64,000 nucleotides of DNA, taken from contig CM066916.1 of assembly GCA_033964015.1 (NCBI GenBank), forward strand, positions 27,111,404-27,175,403, written 5' to 3'. Position 1 is the stretch's first letter; each line of letters opens with the position of its first letter. Positions 33,901-45,629 of the stretch are shown here, one piece after another. Below the pieces are notes generated by a model that worked only from the letters and a program-made list of their open reading frames with translations, was not told the origin of the DNA and ran no database searches. Made by a program: the position numbers and the translations under genes. The DNA is from Scolanthus callimorphus (Eukaryota > Cnidaria > Anthozoa > Actiniaria > Edwardsiidae).

Positions 33901-34478
33901 ACAGTAGAGATCTTCACACATGATAATAACGTGGTAATGCCGCGGTGATGGAAGATTTTGTGATAACCCATGCTGAAGTTTACGTGGACGGACTTGGTTT
34001 CATCATGGGAATAATACCTCGTAACGCTGCAAAGTAGCAACGAACACTGTGATGACATTCAGTACTAGCTCATTATCATGATCTGTCCATACATCACAAG
34101 CAAACAACGCAAACAAGTCATCTCTGATGAGCTTAATCAAGGACGACCACCAGAAGATAGATTAGTAAAGGAGGAAGTCGCCTGTGACTTATTTAGAGTA
34201 ACCATTGCGAGAACAATCTACATTGCTCGGAGGGAGCTACGTTGGAGATGGCAAGTGGAACAACTCCTGGATCAGTAGACGCGAATGCGTCAACTGCAAG
34301 ACTACCGCCGTGAATTGACAGATAAGCATGCAGTGCTAATGACTTATTCAACTATGAGCCATAACTTTACTTGTGGACAAAAATAAATCTATCAATAGTT
34401 AGATTTTGGGTGACCAATCAGTCAGATACTTTAATTTATTCCGTGCCCCAGGAGGAGCACGAATCTGAGGTGGGGGTA
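30939..34478 (+). other. Internal region of the LTR element
   Basis: Non-coding in all frames. Just after the LTR, CTAACA-TTTGG-GGAGAA-like words recur (30931, 30987, 31040), decaying in similarity. A pair of near-identical words, TTTGAGACATGCGGCCCAA, occurs at 32712 and 32787. The frame at 34078 (66 codons) has no recognised domain. Confidence 0.7.
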
Positions 34479-35378
34479 TGTTACGTCACGATTTTTATGA
34501 AAGTAGCAATTTTCAACACAGACCTGTTTCAAACGTTTGGCCTTGTTTTGCTGATATTTTTAGGTGTACCTAAGTTAGCCAAATTTAGGAAATGAAAATG
34601 AGTGTTTCGTTTCAGTAAGTGGACGCCTTTTTGCGGAAATCTCCTTCAGCGAGATTAACAGGTGTCTGCTTTCGAGAGCTCGAACAGGTCTGGATAGTAT
34701 AATTATATTCGTAAACAACTTTGTAACCTCTTGTACACCAAAATCAAGCGGTCTCAGCAATTTTGATTGCGCAGTAGAAAACAGCCGAGTTTACAAGCTC
34801 GGGAGGCTTTATAGTTTTGTAAAAGTTAGGTTTGTCAGCCCGAACTTGTAAACCAATAACCCCTCTTGATGTTGGTGGGACAATTTATCCGTTGTATGAT
34901 CATGAATGAAAATTTTGTAGTCACGCTGTCCTTTAAGGCATGCGCAGTTAGTCAGCCTTGTAGTAACGTTGTCTTTTAGGACATGCGCACTTAGTTTCTC
35001 TAATTTTGTCAACTTTGTCATTCTTCTATTTTTACTGTAAGTCCTAGAACATGAAACAGCCCGTCACTGTTTATAGAGTTAAACGTCTACACTGATTGAC
35101 TTTGGCTAATTTAGCGATTGTTATTTTCTTCTCTTCATAATTTAATACTCTTAAATTGTCAAAATTGCTTTTACCACATGGACTGTTGTCTGGATCTAGG
35201 ATATAAAAGAAGGCTGAATTGGCCTTTGTAGTTAGTCTTGTTAGTCTTGTTAGTCTTGTAAGTATTTGTTAGTGTGTAGAGAGAGTTTTTGTGAGCTAGT
35301 CCCATATGTTAGGTAAACCATGAAAAACTTGACAAGATCCTAGTACCTATCTAACATTTGGTGGAGAACTACCTAACA
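34479..35378 (+). repeat. 3' LTR (900 bp)
   Basis: Line-by-line comparison shows no difference from the 5' LTR. It is preceded by a polypurine-type tract and followed by the CACC duplication. Confidence 0.9.
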
Positions 35379-35630
35379 CACCGAACCGTGTACGCGTCAA
35401 AAAAAAAACGTCTACGATTCTGCCCAATCGGGCTCGTGTTTTTGTCTGCAGTCGAAATAGAAAACTCGCCTGTTGCAATCTTGAAATGTGAAAGCAAAAA
35501 CTTTAACTGATGGCTTTTTTTCCAAAATATTTCATATACATTGCCAGTTTTCAGGTCTTTCAGAGAAGTTTTGGAAAAGCATGCCGGTGAGCCCGAGCGT
35601 ACAGTGGCTTATAAGGGCCATCAACATTTT

Positions 35631-35985
35631 ATAGATCGACAGTTAGTAACTGGCGATCGACAGTTAGTAACTAGCGATCGACACTTAGTAACTGGCGATC
35701 GACATTTAGTAACTGGCGATCGACACTTATTAACTGGCGATCGACACTTATCACTGGCGATCGACACTTATTAACTGGCGATCGACATTTAGTAACTAGC
35801 GATCGACACTTAGTAACTGGCGATCGACACTTAGAAACTGGCGATCGACACTTAGTAACTGGCGATCGACACTTAGTAACTGGCGATCGACAGTTAGTAA
35901 CCGGCGATCGACGCTTATAACTGGCGATCGACAGTTAGTAACTGGCGATCGACACTTATTAACTGGAAATCGACAGTAACTTGCT
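35631..35985. repeat. 21-bp minisatellite, left arm, 16-17 copies
   Basis: The unit is GATCGACACTTAGTAACTGGC with variation at the C/G/T before TTAG. One unit is 20 bp long. The palindrome GCGATCGAC marks every unit boundary. Confidence 0.9.
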
Positions 35986-36136
35986 AGCGGTATGGAAAAT
36001 TAAGTCACGTGGTGCGTTCGATCGAGGGGGGGAGGGGGGGGGAGGTGACCGATAGATGGGTATAGGAGCTCGCAAAGCGTGACCCGCTAAAACCGCTAAT
36101 TTTTGTACCCCGTTTATGACAAAAAATATATGCACT

Positions 36137-36276
36137 TGTCGATCGCCAGTTGCTTAGTGTCGATCGCCAGTTACTAAGTGTCGATCGCCAGTTACTAAGT
36201 GTCGATCGCCAATTAAAAAATGTCGATCGCCAGTTTATAAGTGTCGATCGCAAGTTACTAACTGTCGATCGATAAA
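36137..36276. repeat. 21-bp minisatellite, right arm, 6-7 inverted copies
   Basis: The unit GTGTCGATCGCCAGTTACTAA is the reverse complement of the left-arm unit. Confidence 0.9.
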
Positions 36277-36459
36277 ATGTTGATGGCCCTTATAAGCCAC
36301 CGTACGAGCGGGCAGAATCGTAGACGTTTTTTCTCGACGCGTACCAGCAGGCCCGTAGCCAGCATGAGGCGAGCGCGGTACTTGCCTCGGTAAAAATTTC
36401 CTAAAAGAATTTACTAAAAGAACCAGAACCAAATTTAAAATGAAATTTAAAAACCAGCC

Positions 36460-36946
36460 TTACAGCCAAAGACGCTCAAGCGTCCCCCTCTAGAGTGCAA
36501 TAACGAGTTGATTCTTGGAATATTGGATCCATTATTCGATTCAATAATACTTTCGGCTTGGGAAAACGTCTTTCGATTTGAACTGGGTTTTCGCTTTTTG
36601 ATTGGACGATAGACGACGAAGGCGCTTCCATATATGGAAAAAACCCACAGGGAGCCTTTTGTTTGTGAGTTTTGTTACCATAGTTTATCTCTCCCTCGTT
36701 CATTTAGAGAAGAAATGGTTCATCAGTATTATTAGGGATATTCTAAGACAGAGAAAATATCATAAAGGCAGTGACTTAAGAGTGTCGGTGCGTGGCTCAG
36801 GATGGTAATCTAGCCGAAATCCGAGTTCAAATCGAAAGACGTTTTCCCAGGCCAAATGCATTATTGAATCGAATAATGGAGCATATTCCAAGAATCAACT
36901 CATTATTGCACTCTAGAGGGGGACGCTTGAGCGTCTTTGGCCGTAA
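36460..36946. mobile_element. Inverted-repeat element, 487 bp
   Basis: The termini TTACAGCCAAAGACGCTCAA and TTGAGCGTCTTTGGCCGTAA are followed by GCGTCCCCCTCTAGAGTGCA and its complement. Arms are about 140 bp, reaching AAAGACGTTTTCCCA. The centre includes a weak tRNA-like box pair (TGGCTCAGGATGG, GAGTTCAAATC). A partial relative (CAACTCTAGGGGGCACG) lies near 43061. Confidence 0.8.
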
Positions 36947-37099
36947 CTGTTAGTCACAGAAAAATAACCTTTTTTGTTCACTAATAGTATTTCACTGAGA
37001 GCAAATTGTATAACGATTTGTTTCTGGAAATCTGGCTCACTCTGCCTCGGTAACAATTTGTTTCTGGCTACGGGCCTGCCACGGTTCGGTGAATTCCGT

Positions 37100-37545
37100 A
37101 GAAGGATGGTAAACCTGTCATTGCTAACGGTACGTTTTCCGGACGACTGGAAACAACGTTCACCCGAGGCTGAAAAAGCAAGGTGAAGAAGCGATATTCA
37201 CCAACCTTCGCCCCATCAGCAACCTCTCGTTTGCTGCAAAACCAACCGATCGCGAGCGAGCTGTGTCCACTCAAACCCATGGCCATCTATCTGCACACAA
37301 GCTTTACCCAAATGCCCAGTCCTACCAAATGCCCAGCCCTACCACGAATTCCACAGTACCGAAACTGCGCTACTCCGAGTTAAGAATAGCAACTTTCTGA
37401 ATATGATCGAGCAACATGTCACTCTCGTTGTTCTACTCGACCTTAGCGCAGCTTTCGATATTGTGGATCATACCATCCTACTTGAACGTCTTCACACGGA
37501 CTTTGGTATTTGGTTCCGGAGAAGCGCACTACTGCAAGCGCACTA
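37100..37545 (+). pseudogene. LINE reverse transcriptase fragment, degenerate
   Basis: In shifting + frames: NLRPISNLSFAAK near 37200, HLSAHKLYPNAQS near 37290, then VTLVVLLDLSAAFDIVDHTIL and RLHTDFGI near 37419-37510. These are the conserved blocks around the first catalytic aspartate (here LLDLSAAFD) of L2/CR1/Rex-like reverse transcriptases. At least two frameshifts break it, and the YADD block is absent. Confidence 0.8.
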
Positions 37546-37589
37546 CTGAACCATGGTTCATTCAATTCCAATTTACCCCCGTATTTTTT

Positions 37590-37592
<3 letters not shown>

Positions 37593-37626
<34 letters not shown>
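37593..37626. repeat. Poly-G tract, 34 nt
   Basis: An unbroken G run, the longest in the window. Confidence 0.95.
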
Positions 37627-38518
37627 CTACCAGCAAGTGTGCGATTTGCTATCTTTGTTAAGATAGCTTACCAGGTCAAACGTTAGCTTGAATTTTCTAA
37701 GGGTTCTTAATTTGTTTCTTTGTCTAGGGTCTTTTCTTTTATCATCGTGTATGTTACTGATGGCCCCCTTGGATGCATTTACCAGAATAATGTCTCTAAA
37801 ATTTAAAGAAAATATCCAAAAAAACTATAGCAAAATTTGTCTGGGAGGCCAAAACGGAACGACAACGACTACTTTGTAAAAGCACCCCATCATGATGAAG
37901 CCTTTGGACCCTCGAACTTTAGTCAAATAAAAGTGAAATTGAATAAAATTTGAATAAAATATTAATGTATTATTCTTTTAAAATTTATTGGAGTTATACT
38001 TATGTAAATATTTTTACACGGTTCCAATAAATCTATGCTATGCTATGCTATGCTATGCTATTTGCTCGATTTGCTAGAACGGACCTCTAACAGGTACCTA
38101 TCTGGATTTTTAATGAAGGATTATTATTATATTATTGTTAACAAAATTATTATTATCTTTCTGTTCGCACAGAGCACAGCATGCTGCTGGAGTCTATTGA
38201 GCATCAAGCCACTTTTCCGTGGCCTATTAACCTGACTATTCATTCGTCTTCATTCATTCAACTTTCTCCTTTCGGTTAGTATGATCTTCCTTCTCTTGTT
38301 TCCAACCACTAAGTATCCAGGACCTTCCGGAGTATCCTTGCGGTGCCAAGCAGACATGCTTTCTGTAGTAGATCCAAGAAGTGGGATGACTCTAATGAGC
38401 TTTGAGAAGTCCCTTTGGTACCGTCCCAAGCGCTCCAATGACTATTGGGATGATGATGATGATCCTCAAGCCCATGCTGTGTTGTAGCCTTCAGTAGTTG
38501 TGATCAGCGGTGTACCTC
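37627..38518. other. Unassigned stretch before unit 2
   Basis: It includes a (GCTAT)n tail at 38033-38061 preceded by CCAATAAATCTATGC. This looks like the 3' tail of a LINE and may belong to the degenerate copy at 37100-37545. The last about 50 bp is the conserved leader of the zinc-finger first exon. Confidence 0.5.
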
Positions 38519-38578
38519 ATGTCCAAGATGGCGGACGGTGAAGTGCAAACTCGAGTCTCTACAAACGCGGACGAAGAG
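38519..38578 (+). CDS. Zinc-finger unit 2, first exon
   Basis: It differs from unit 1 by one base in the coding part (MSKMADGE against MFKMADGE), with donor GTGAGC. It is separated by 7.7 kb from its broken second exon at 46245. Confidence 0.8.
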
Positions 38579-39687
38579 GTGAGCACTCGACAACATGACG
38601 CTTATTTATTAGTATGCAAGTAGATTTATAGACGAATGCTTTCTTTAGGACTTGTTCCTTATTCAGATGGGGAAAAACAAGGGCTTTTGTCTATGACAAA
38701 CGTTGAAATTCAGTCGCACTTTTTCTGTTGAAACTTTCCTTTAATACAAAGCCAGGGAAAAAGTTGCAAGCGACTACATTTGTTGGAATTTCCGTAAGTT
38801 TTCTATCCTCAATAAACAAAAAATAGCCTATCAAAGCTTTCCACCTCGAAATAAATATAATATTTCCTCATTTACCGGTAGATCAAATTTCGAAGCGACT
38901 CGTTGCACTAGGCTATCCAAACAAACTAAGACTATTACACCTATATTCAAATTTCAAGAGCATCATTAAACATTCAAAGTAAATATGATTTTAACTGTTC
39001 CAAGATCGATTCCAGGAATCTCAGCATTTCCTCTGAGTTGTTTCCCCTCAGCAGAACTCTAGTCGACTCTATAGCCTTCGCTAAATCCTGACTTCTCGAT
39101 GTACTGGTCGTCCAAACCGTCGCTTGTGTACATTGCATCTCTCGTTGGGGAATATAATCACCAGGGATATAAATGCCGGATGAAAAGGCCTTTCTTTATT
39201 GATTGTTGTAAACCTACTAACAACATTGTGCTGGCCATGTTGATCTGATTTGTTGCCAGACGTTAATTTTTTCACGCCTATCCCACAGCTCATTGCGTGC
39301 TGTGTAATATAGTCCAAATAAAAGTTAAGATAAAAGAAGAAGAAAAAGTAGGTCGATGCATAGACCCTTATCATGCTAATATGGATTAATAATATCTTAT
39401 AGTTATCAGGAAATGAAGTCCATAAATCAGCACATCCATATTAGAAAAGGTTGGGAAGAATTACTCAAAAACTAACCTGAGGATCAGGCCCTCTCTCGTT
39501 TCCCTTGAAAGATAAATACAGCGGCCTTTGATTGGTCAAAAACAATGCTACATACAATGGCTTGCTCTGATTGGTCAAATGCGTTGCAAGGCGGGTGGCG
39601 GTTCTACTGTCGAGTCGATGGCCACCATTGCTCTCTTCAACTTTAGGAGTTAGGTTGCGAGATTGGAAATATATTTAGTTTACAAAT

Positions 39688-40640
39688 ATGTCAGATACTT
39701 TGTCAGGTTTGGACAAGACCTTAGATGACTTTGGGATCCAGAAATTGAAAGCAGAACAATCTGAGTCCATATCGTACTTATTACTCGTAGATCACAGACG
39801 TTGCGCTCTTCCCACCCAGATCCCTGGACTGGATTCAGTTTTGCAACAAGTAGCTAGCACCTTTCAAACAAGATAAGATAGGTTTATAGAGCTGGTAATA
39901 TACAGCTGTGCAGTTAACTAGTTTCCGTGGGTTCCAGAAATTGAAAGCAGAGCAATCTGAATGCGATATACGATACACTTTTTTTTATCAGAATGTCTAA
40001 TTTTCAGTTGAGGCTGGGCCGTTCTTATTTTTGGAGCAGTTTGAGGCTGGAAATGTTCTTACGATGTTAATTTTATTAAATTTGAGTGACGTCTCATGGC
40101 AGGATACTTCATTGGTACTCGAAGATCACATAAACTTTGTGCCAGCAATTCTTCCCACTGGATTCCCGGACCGGATTCGAAAGGTTTTGCTACATGAAGT
40201 ACTTTTCAAACAAGATAGGGTTATAGAGCTGGGGCCGTTTCCTGAAAGTTTGGATAATTTGTCCATTGATAAAAGTTATCTGTTGTATAGGATTTGTTCA
40301 GGATTTATCCGTTGGATAAGCATTTTGTTTATCTACAACTCTTAACTGATCTTCTAGGAACTGGCCCCTAGTATTATACAGCTTTGCAGTTTACTATTTT
40401 CCGTGAGATCCAAATTGAAAGCAGAGCAATCTGAATGTGATATGAAGCAAGATACTAGAAGATCGCAGACTTTACTTTGCACTGACAATTATTCCTTCTT
40501 GGATTCAGCAGTTTTTGCTAATACTTATCAAATGATATATGGTTTAATTGGAGCTAGTGATATGCAGCTGTGTGTAGTTTACAATTTTCCTTTGGGCAGA
40601 TCTTGCAGTCAATCAACCGAACTCAATGCTTTCCTATGAT
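39688..40640 (+). pseudogene. Triplicated remnant resembling the start of a RecQ-like helicase
   Basis: Three degenerate tandem units (39730-39930, 39931-40395, 40396-40610) each begin with AAATTGAAAGCAGAGCAATC. Unit 1 reads MSDTLSGLDKTLDDFGIQK, then LKAEQSESISYLL. Unit 2 contains FVPAILPTGFPDRIRKVLL. RecQ-family enzymes open with a Q-motif helix (LR/K-x2-Q) and then motif I (LPTGxGKS). The lysine and serine of motif I are lost here, so this is non-functional. It sits in the intron of zinc-finger unit 2. Similarity was judged by eye only. Confidence 0.4.
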
Positions 40641-41380
40641 AACTGGGCTATTTGCTGGAGAAAATAGGTGCACTGATCCAGATTTTAGCTCCATTTAAAA
40701 GCTATAAATCTTTGTTACAAATGAAAGAAACGAGCACTCAACATTGTTTTGGTTTGATTATTTTCCCTGGCACCTAGAGCGAGACAACAGAGGTTGACAT
40801 GATTTTGACAGTTGTCTTAAAACGGGGTGGTGCGCGGTGCAACAAGTAATTGTATCAGGCATAATTTTATTTTTCCTCCCTCAATTTCTCTTGGAAAAAT
40901 TAAATCCTGCCTGATACTCAGGCTACCCAAAAACTGACCGAGATATGAATTTTCAAAAGCTAGCTTTCTGGCCTTTTTTTTTTTTACAAAGAAACATGTG
41001 GGAAAAAACATCAAAACGAGGCTTGTAGCGCATCGATGCGCTACCACCATACATTTTGTTGTAAAAATCATCAATTTAGAAAAATCATATCTTGTCAGTA
41101 TTCAACCAATCTTTACCAACGTTGCATTTTTCCGATAACTATAAGATATCATTAAGCCATATTAGCGTGATAAGGGTCTATTATCCCAGGATTCCTTTCA
41201 TTAGAATTATTTCTTGCACTCGTGCTGTCAAAAATGTATTTTGCAGTTATTCTGTTTATTTCCTCTTTCTGATATAGTTACAGTTCTTTATTTGAGAATA
41301 ATTTTGTAAATATAAAGTTAAAGGAGATGCCTAGTGCCTAAATTAACAATGAAGTTTTCATGTTAGACACTAGTCATAGA
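40641..41380. other. Unassigned intronic stretch
   Basis: No gene or repeat is recognised apart from an 11-12 nt T run near 40975. Confidence 0.4.
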
Positions 41381-41537
41381 AAATTTGGGTCATCTCCAGT
41401 GTAAGAACCATTCCCTGAGGACACCTTTGTGTTTAGTTATTATTTAATCATGATTGGTTCAACCTTCGTTCTACCAAACAAATAAAGCTTTGTGACGCAG
41501 CTGGTGAGTTCTTACACTGGAGATGAGCCGAAAATTT
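41381..41537. mobile_element. MITE, 157 bp
   Basis: AAATTTGGGTCATCTCCAGT with GTAAGAAC and the inverse GTTCTTACACTGGAGATGAG form the ends. It contains ATTGGTTCAACC and GCTTTGTGACGCAG. Related to 27655-27790. Confidence 0.75.
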
Positions 41538-42772
41538 CATTTTGTGTAGCTCACACAACAAACACCGTAACGTATCACGTCATACGTGCCCACCATCGTG
41601 ATGAGTAGCACAGTCACGCCACCATTTTGTGGTGCGATATTTAGGATATTTCCATTGCGACAAAATAAATAAGTATGCTTAGTTAGAAAAACGTTTATAA
41701 CAATATAAAACTTGCCACTGGGCATGCGCAATACATTTATGTTTTCTTAATTTTATTGCTACAAGAGATCTAATGAAGTCGTAGTGCTTGAAAATAAAAC
41801 CTTTCCTCAGTTTTGTGCTGCATGTTTTCCATGTAGTGCTGTTTTGTCCCAATCTCCTCATTTACGCGGTGGATGTTTGTGAGTTTCGTCAGTGATGCGA
41901 TCGAGTCGAGTCATGTTAATCAAGCGTGGAATTTGGCAAGCGCCGGTCAACATTGACAAGGGACTGCCACTAAAAGTACAGGACATAGACAATTAATATT
42001 GATGAAACTGAAAGGGGAAAAACCTTACAGGCGAGAAATGAGAGAGAACAAGTCCAAGAAATGAGTCCCAATACGAGAACGAGTTTAAGTCTTTAGGTAT
42101 TAAAATAACTAAAAGTTATCAGTAAACTATGTGATCTCTCCGATATACCGAGTGGTATAATCTTCCGCTCTGTAAACTCAAGGACCGGGTTTCGAAGGAA
42201 GGCAGTATTAAGGTATATTAGTGACAAAATTCATTGGATAGATTTTGGAATTCAATATGTCAAATATGGCATTCAAAACGCCGTTTTTGTCAAATACGAT
42301 TTGTCAAAACCCAAATGCATGTACGTTTTGCCCTATTGAATATTTTTTGGTCGGGGAACACTGCTTCTCAAGTGATTCCAGGAACACAGTTTTGCATTGT
42401 AATAAATATGTTTGACTGTAGAAAGCCGAAATTAAGAATTTCCGGAATTGTAGTGTGTCAATTCCCTTGATGTATTTGTTATATTCTAGAAGGATTGGCA
42501 AGAAATATTTGATTTTATTTGAAATCGTTTCTTAACATCCCGATGACCAATTACCGCCCAAGATGCCAAATTTTGGAAGGGTGTCAGGAATGCGCGCAAT
42601 GTCGAAATTTGTACCAATCGATACCGCCCCCCCTTAAATATCGTGGTAAAAATTTCCAGTATTATTCATTTGGTTCCAGCAGATGCTTGGCCAAGATTGG
42701 CTGATTTTGAGCGTTAGAGCATGCGCTGAAAGGTCTTTATCTCAGCGGCTATGTATTAAACCTCATGCAAAC
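41538..42772. other. Unassigned intronic stretch
   Basis: A tRNA-like motif pair near 42146-42195 (GAGTGGTATAATC, then GGGTTTCGAAGG) is too weak to call. At 42690-42770 there is a partial, differently oriented piece of the MITE that follows. Confidence 0.35.
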
Positions 42773-42916
42773 CATTCTCGTACCCAGAGCTCCCCGGCTT
42801 GCTCCTTGCAAGGGAGGCTCTGGTGACATCCATTTGAGGACCGTTGCTGATTGGCTGGTTTCGAACGTTGGTGCATGCGCAGAAAGATCTTTCTTTCAAC
42901 GGCTCTGTATCAAATA
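42773..42916. mobile_element. MITE family with CATTCTCGTACCCAGAGCTC ends, copy 2 (partial)
   Basis: Matches the left two-thirds of 23492-23710, including GGAGGCTCTGGTGACATCC and CGGCTCTGTATCAAAT. The right inverted end is missing. Confidence 0.8.
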
Positions 42917-43149
42917 TCAGAAAAACGTGCGTTGCCATGTAATCGTAAACAAAAAAAGCGAGTTTCGATTTGCAACAGCTTTAAAATTTTTAATATTGAA
43001 TTGAAAAATGCATTTTTGGATTGAATAATGAAATCAATAATGGAATAGTGAATTGAATATTCAACTCTAGGGGGCACGTTTCATGTCTTTTGACTGTAAT
43101 ACCTTATTATTAAATGTGTGGTTCCAGAAATTATCCATCCTCCCCTCCC

Positions 43150-43312
43150 ACAGAAGGGTTTGGAAATTCGAGAGGGGTGGGGTGGGGTCAAAGGAGATAA
43201 AGAAAATTCCAGATGGTTTGCAAGCCGCATTTCTGAAGGGTTTGGAAATTCGAGAGGGGTGGGGGGGTCAAAGGAGATAAAGAAAACTCCAGATGGTTTG
43301 CAAACCGCATTT
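43150..43312. repeat. Direct duplication, about 83-bp unit
   Basis: GGGTTTGGAAATTCGAGAGG, then GGAGATAAAGAAAA and CAGATGGTTTGCAA, occurs twice in tandem with few differences. Confidence 0.85.
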
Positions 43313-43934
43313 CTCGTACCGAGTCGGAAACGCGCTAAGTTTTGCGTAAATGTTTGTTTTTCTGTGAAAAGACGTTCATGCTTTCTACAATAAATTAATC
43401 ACATTTTCAAAAACAATGAAATAGAGTAAAATTAACTTCTGTCTTTTGACATTTAAAAATCTCTGAAGCGAAACTGCTGTTAAAGAAGTATTTTAGTTGT
43501 CTATCCTCCGCGCAAAATTCGTCGAAGGGACGTAACACACGTTCGAGAAAACTAGTGATTTGCACCTAAAGAAACTGTGACTTGGCTTTCTTGTCCTGAA
43601 GCCTAAGTATTAAATAAATTTTTTTCCTTGTCAATAGTCTAGAATATCAAATAAAAATTCTGCTCAAATAATTACTTTTTGCTGGCTATAATTAACATGA
43701 ACTAACGCGTCCCAAGACAGCTGGGCACCAGAATATTCAGAACCCAATCAAGCGTAACATTTTCCACGATCATATCTAGCAAGGGAATAATAACAACTGA
43801 ATGGCTTCCTGAAATTTGCGCACCAGTTAATCCTTGCTTTATTCTAATAAAACAAATTCATTTTTGTATTTTTTATTGTTATTTTTTGTAAAACGAGACC
43901 AGTTCAAGTTACATTTTCACTAATATATTTGTTA
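43313..43934. other. Unassigned intronic stretch
   Basis: AT-rich. Nothing is recognised. Confidence 0.4.
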
Positions 43935-45305
43935 GTAGGGTGGCTTAGTGACTTTTTTGTGCAATTTTGCGTAAAGGCACAAAATTTGGCACAAATATTC
44001 CTTGCACAATTTTAAACAGAACTGGAAGGGGTGCCACACGATTAGGGGTGGGGAGGGGCAGTTTGTCACCAAAATATAACTGATTTCATACATTGAATAA
44101 ATGTACGTGTTCCCTGATAAGTTTGAAGAATTCTAGAAAGTTGTTACCTTTTGAAATTAAGGGGGAGGGGATGGGAATTTTGTCAAGTTGTCATAATATA
44201 TTCAATTTGACATTTCAATTTAAGTGTGCAACTGACCAAAATGGGCATGCATGTTCTATGGATTACCCCTAATAGATTCAGAAGGAGTGCCAAAAAATCG
44301 GACACCAAGGGGGAGGTGAGGGGAATTTTGTCAAATTAACATAATATATTCAATGTGATGTGTCAATTTAAATGTGCAACTGACGAAATTGGCCACATGT
44401 CCTCCATGGAACACCCCTAACAGATTCAGAAGGGGTGCCAACAAATCGGATTCCAAGGGGGAGGGGAGGGGGATTTTGTCAAGTTGTAATAATATTCAAT
44501 TTGACGTGTCAATTTAAGTGTGCCAAATTTCATCAGTTGTACACTTAAGTTCACACATCACATGGATTGAATATGAAAATTTGACCAAATTCTCCTCACC
44601 TCCCCCCTTAGTTTCCAATTTTTGGCACCCCATCTGAATCTGTTAGGGGGGATTTATGGAAGATGTATGCCAATTTTTGGTCAGTTGCACACTTAAATTG
44701 ACAGGTCAAATTGAATATATTATAATAATTTGACAAAAATTCCCTCCCCTCCTCATTGATGTCTGATTTTTTTGCAATCCTTCCAAATCTATTAGAGGTG
44801 ATCCATGGAATATACATGTCAATTTTGGTCAGTTGCACACTTAAATTGAAATTTAATATATTATAATTTGACAAAATTCCCCTGCCCTCCCCCCTTGGGG
44901 TCCGATTTGTTGGCACCCCTTCTGGATCTGTTAAGGGTGTTCCATGGAGGATATGTGCCAAATTTAATCAGTTGCACACTTAAATTGACACATCAAATTG
45001 AATATATTATGGTAACTTGACAAAATTCCCCTCGCCTCCCCCCTCAATTTTAAAAAGTAACATTTTTCTGGAATTCTTCAAAACTTATCAGGGAACACGT
45101 AGATGTATTCAATATTCATATTTTGGCTAGAAAAATAGCAAAGCATTTTGGTGACAAACTGCCCCTCCCCACCCCTACACAGTGCAAATCGTGTGGCACC
45201 CCTTCTAGTTCTGTTCAAAATGATGCAAGGAATATTCATGCCAAATTTGGTGCCTTTACGCGAAATTGCACAAAATGACCCGTTTTTGTCGCTAAGCCAC
45301 CCTAC
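43935..45305. mobile_element. Long foldback element, 1371 bp, TA-flanked
   Basis: The ends GTAGGGTGGCTTAG and CTAAGCCACCCTAC are flanked by TA. Arms of about 600 bp pair imperfectly. Each holds several copies of an about 120-bp module: GGTGCCAACAAATCGGA, GGGGAGGGG, TTTTGTCAA, ATAATATATTCAATTTGAC and AATTTAAGTGTGCAACTGAC. Modules on the right are inverted. No protein is encoded. Confidence 0.8.
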
Positions 45306-45629
45306 TATATCGACTTTCTGTCTAAAAAGCGGCTTGTGCGTTGGTGTTTGTTGTACGCGTGAAATTATAAAAATGCTCAGTTCAAAGAGTTTTGCTATTT
45401 GCGTTATTGCGTTCTTGGCAAAAAACTTCATACTTCATGAACTGAGCATTTTATAATTAAAAACTTCTAATTATGAAACGTTGCAATATACATATTTTGC
45501 AGTGTTCGCAATAAGTAAGTGCCTAAAGCATGACTAGAAATATTGTTACAACTATGCGGAACGCGCTTTTACTCCGTATACTTCATACTTAGTCGATTTC
45601 GATGTTTTTCCCGACATCGAAATTTCCAG

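Larger units (their letters stand above)
30039..35378 (+). mobile_element. LTR retrotransposon without coding capacity (LARD-like), 5.34 kb
   Basis: Two 900-bp direct repeats, TGTTACGTCACG to ACCTAACA, with no difference found by eye, flank 3540 bp of internal DNA. CACC lies immediately outside on both sides, a 4-bp duplication. A TATAAAAG box lies in each LTR (about 30770). A purine-rich tract ending GGTGGGGGTA precedes the right LTR, and a primer-binding-site-like TGGTGGAGAACTCCGAGG follows the left LTR; together these give a + orientation. No gag, protease, reverse transcriptase or integrase motif appears in any frame; internal frames are under 75 codons. Its enzymes must have come from elsewhere. 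Identical LTRs mean a recent insertion or gene conversion. Confidence 0.9.
35390..36344. mobile_element. Foldback element with minisatellite arms, 955 bp
   Basis: The outer ends GTACGCGTC and GACGCGTAC pair. Next inward are AAAACGTCTACGATTCTGCCC and GTGGCTTATAAGGGCCATCA with their complements. The arms are then arrays of a 21-bp unit (GATCGACACTTAGTAACTGGC): 16-17 copies on the left and 6-7 inverted copies on the right, around a 150-bp non-repetitive centre. Confidence 0.85.

Noticed and set aside
36786..36840. Possible tRNA gene (TGGCTCAGGATGG and GAGTTCAAATC)
   Set aside because: Box A is off consensus, no acceptor stem can be drawn, and it lies inside the centre of an inverted-repeat element. 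At best it is a decayed tRNA-derived head.
42140..42200. Possible tRNA or SINE head (GAGTGGTATAATC, GGGTTTCGAAGG)
   Set aside because: No cloverleaf could be traced and box B deviates; not enough to call.
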